A stretch of 64,000 nt of DNA from Strigops habroptila. Its lineage: Eukaryota; Chordata; Aves; Psittaciformes; Psittacidae. Positions 61,833-64,000 of the stretch are shown here, in pieces (within the stretch, counting starts at the first letter, position 1; each line of letters opens with the position of its first letter). Below the pieces are notes generated by a model. The model did not search any database and had not been told where the DNA came from. It saw nothing but the letters and a program-made list of their open reading frames with translations. The stretch lies in contig NC_044277.2 of assembly GCF_004027225.2 (NCBI RefSeq), forward strand, positions 87,804,283 to 87,868,282, read 5' to 3'. A program made the translations under genes and the position numbers.

Positions 61833-62655
61833 TCTAATTTTAAAATATGCTTGATATTCCTCTGCCTAAGTTCTTTTCCAAAAAAGTCTCATTTGAACTC
61901 ATACTCTCCTACAGCATATACGGTCATTTTTAGAAAGTACTTACACACTTTTTCTGTCTACATATCATATGGGGAGGGTGACCTATTCTGACACTCTAGT
62001 CAACACATCTATCCCACTACTTAAGGTATTTTACACGGCAAATATGGTTTAACAGAATTAATTCTAGGTGACTTACTCTAACATGTTTTCAAAAACCTTC
62101 TGAAATGAAGCTCCCCTTCCTGCTCCTCTGCTTCACACGTTCTCATTTGAACTTACTCCTCAACAGTTGAAGTTCTTATTTTTGGTAGTATTTCATTACT
62201 TGATCTTCCCTCCCCTTCTCTGCCTCAGCCTGCCTTTTGAAGTTTACTGTTCTTGCACTGTTCTCCCAGAGCCCCGTTTTTATGGTATAAAGTAACCATT
62301 CACCCAGTTGATTTAATTCATTTATTCTCAGACACATGTGTGTACCTGAGGGACAGATATCACCCATGTTATACAGAGGTAACTAAAGCATTCAGAATAC
62401 TACAGGTAATACACTTCTTTTTGACAGATAGGTAGCTAAATATTAAGTAAAAAAAAAAAAAAATCCACAAAAAAATCCCCCCCAAAACCAACTTAAACCC
62501 AAGTTTTATTCGAAGTTCTTGTAAGAAATCTCTCAATTTTCATTCTGTGATTTTCACTGAGCAATTCGGTATGTCAACTTCTACAACAAACTGTCCTTTA
62601 GATAAACAAAAATTATGACAGTTGCACATATAAAAATAACGTAAATAACACTTAC

Positions 62656-62751
62656 CATGATATGATGCAATCCATAGTACATCAGAATGTCTGCTAAGGT
62701 AAAAACATTTCCTGCAAGGTAGACTTTATCTTCAAGGTGTATGTTAAGATC
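62656..62751 (-). CDS. EEF1E1: EEF1E1 penultimate coding exon
   Basis: This 96-nt exon, phase 0 at both ends, encodes 32 residues corresponding to human residues 97-128. It reads LEDKVYLAGNVFTLADILMY then YGLHHIM; human has LEDKVYLTGYNFTLADILLY then YGLHRFI. FTLADIL is the N-capping-box and hydrophobic-staple region typical of GST C-terminal domains. Acceptor TTTTCAG, donor GTAAGT. It splices in frame to the exon at 56249-56389. Exons for residues 1-96 are not in the window. Confidence 0.96.
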
Positions 62752-64000
62752 CTGAAAATGAAGAAGTCATTGTACTGCTGTAGTATTGACTTTGTAAGAC
62801 AAAATTTTAAGGCAATGGTTAAAAATAATAGAAAACTTCCTCTGCAGACTACGCATATAAAATAAATGCCAGCTTTAATTTATCCCTACTCATCAAAGGA
62901 GAAAAAAGAAGTGTCAAGATAATCAACTATCATCATTCTTTGACAGCAAGGATTCAATAAAATTTAAATGTTGGTCTCTAAACTCAGTGCTAGCAAGCTT
63001 GCTGCTGGCACATAATTTTTTATAATTCCTCCACTTATAGCCGCTCACATTTTTGTAAATACAAGTGTGATTTACTCTCCATTTCAATCTGACTCCACAC
63101 AAATACCTTCAGATCTGTCTTCTTGGCTCCAAATTACTGGAACTCCAAAACCAAGAGCTGAGGGTGGGGTTTTTTTAATTTATTGTTAGCACATATGACT
63201 CAGAAGCATTGCTGTTTGACATTTAGCATATGATACATGGAAAATAAAGTCCTATAATCAAAGGAGAGCATATTGCTCTTCCAGCAGCAGCTTCTCCTGT
63301 CCTCCAGGACTTAATGCAGCTGCTTGGTAAGGTTCTGGAACTATAAATGTGTACAAATCAGGGAAACATAAAGGGATTGTAGGGTGGGAGACAAAGAACA
63401 TTTCACGCTCAGTGCCAGAAAACCGATACCTATCCGTTGGTATCATTTGACACCTGCTTTTATTAATGTTGAAATCACTGCTAGCAACTCTTAATGACTG
63501 ATACTCTCAATTCACTCGCATTTTAAGATCATCTCTCTGAACTATTCCGTATCAGAGGCTAAAAGGGCAGGCAGTAGGTGGCTTCCATTTAGGTTCAGTG
63601 AATAATTATTTCAATTCTGTATTACTGAACGACCCTTTTTCACGGCTTTTTGTATGCAGTCACTCCCTGCTGGAAAACAGGAGGCTGATACACTTGAGAA
63701 ACGATGAGTCTATCACTTCTGATATTGCAGGCATTGCCCATCACCTCTACCTCTTTACTTCCCTCCTTTTCTCCACATCTTACCTACTTCTCAATTTATG
63801 TACCTTTCTGCCCCCTACTTCACTCTGAAGAAAGAAATATAGCAGCAAACAAAATTATCTACATTAACCCTGATCCTAGCATAAGCAAGCTTTAGTTCTC
63901 ATAATTTGTCAACTCTCCCTGTTAGTATTCCTCTGCTGGTTGAAAAAACTTGTAGTAAATGCCCTCCTGTTTCCTCAGCGATCTCCTTAAGCTACCCCTC
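62752..64000 (-). other. EEF1E1: EEF1E1 upstream intron, partial
   Basis: Intronic sequence continuing beyond the right edge. I looked for the preceding exon (the segment with VQQWLEYRV in human) and did not find it. No transposon or RNA gene is recognised. Confidence 0.7.

Larger units (their letters stand above)
56390..62655 (-). other. EEF1E1: EEF1E1 last intron
   Basis: About 6.3 kb, donor GTAAGT and acceptor TGCAG. It contains a long-armed hairpin (59487-59551), a decayed CR1/L3-type endonuclease relic (61639-61832) and several A-runs (for example 59590-59602, 59898-59913, 62446-62461). The 116-codon plus-strand frame at 57182-57532 has no support. Confidence 0.88.

Noticed and set aside
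62752-64000. Search for the preceding EEF1E1 exon, including the frame at 63258-63446
   Set aside because: No segment resembling the human exon and no suitable splice pair were found; the 62-codon frame has no resemblance to the protein.

Overview
The window is nuclear DNA of a bird. Three things point there: several CR1 non-LTR retrotransposons, two copies of an avian-type ERV LTR, and coding exons that read as avian orthologues of vertebrate genes. It is ordinary, AT-rich vertebrate sequence in which genes are split into short exons, so nearly all long open frames are chance or transposon shadows. The species cannot be fixed from the sequence alone.

Two genes are supported, both on the minus strand and in tandem. 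EEF1E1 (AIMP3/p18, a scaffold subunit of the multi-tRNA-synthetase complex) contributes its last two coding exons (62656-62751 and 56249-56389); its first exons lie beyond the right edge. BLOC1S5 (Muted, a BLOC-1 subunit for lysosome-related organelles) is complete: five coding exons between 47979 and 32652 join in frame to a 181-residue protein, with consensus splice sites at every junction. Its promoter is the CpG island at 47705-48370. The same order is known in human, where readthrough transcripts of this cluster are described. In human TXNDC5 follows BLOC1S5 on the same strand; no TXNDC5 exon is visible in the left 31 kb.

Layout: 1-31.5 kb is gene-free. It holds a palindrome cluster (2.1-2.3 kb), an old CR1 relic (2.3-2.6 kb), an ERV LTR split by a CR1 (3.6-6.4 kb), a clean solo LTR with a 5-bp target duplication (9.4-9.9 kb), a tandem 28-mer (12.9 kb) and a CpG-containing block with a tRNA-Trp-like stretch (22.2-22.5 kb). 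From 31.5 to 48 kb is BLOC1S5, whose introns hold three CR1 pieces, one of them ending only 181 bp from exon 1. From 48.4 to 56.2 kb is the intergenic gap, with a CA-rich tract, an AT minisatellite and an unexplained CpG-rich, coding-like zone (50.5-51.6 kb). From 55.7 kb to the end is EEF1E1, whose last intron holds a 25-bp-arm hairpin and an ancient CR1/L3-like endonuclease relic.

I found no evidence of a new multi-gene system. The items most worth following are the 50.5-51.6 kb zone, the CR1 abutting the BLOC1S5 promoter island, and the intronic hairpins.
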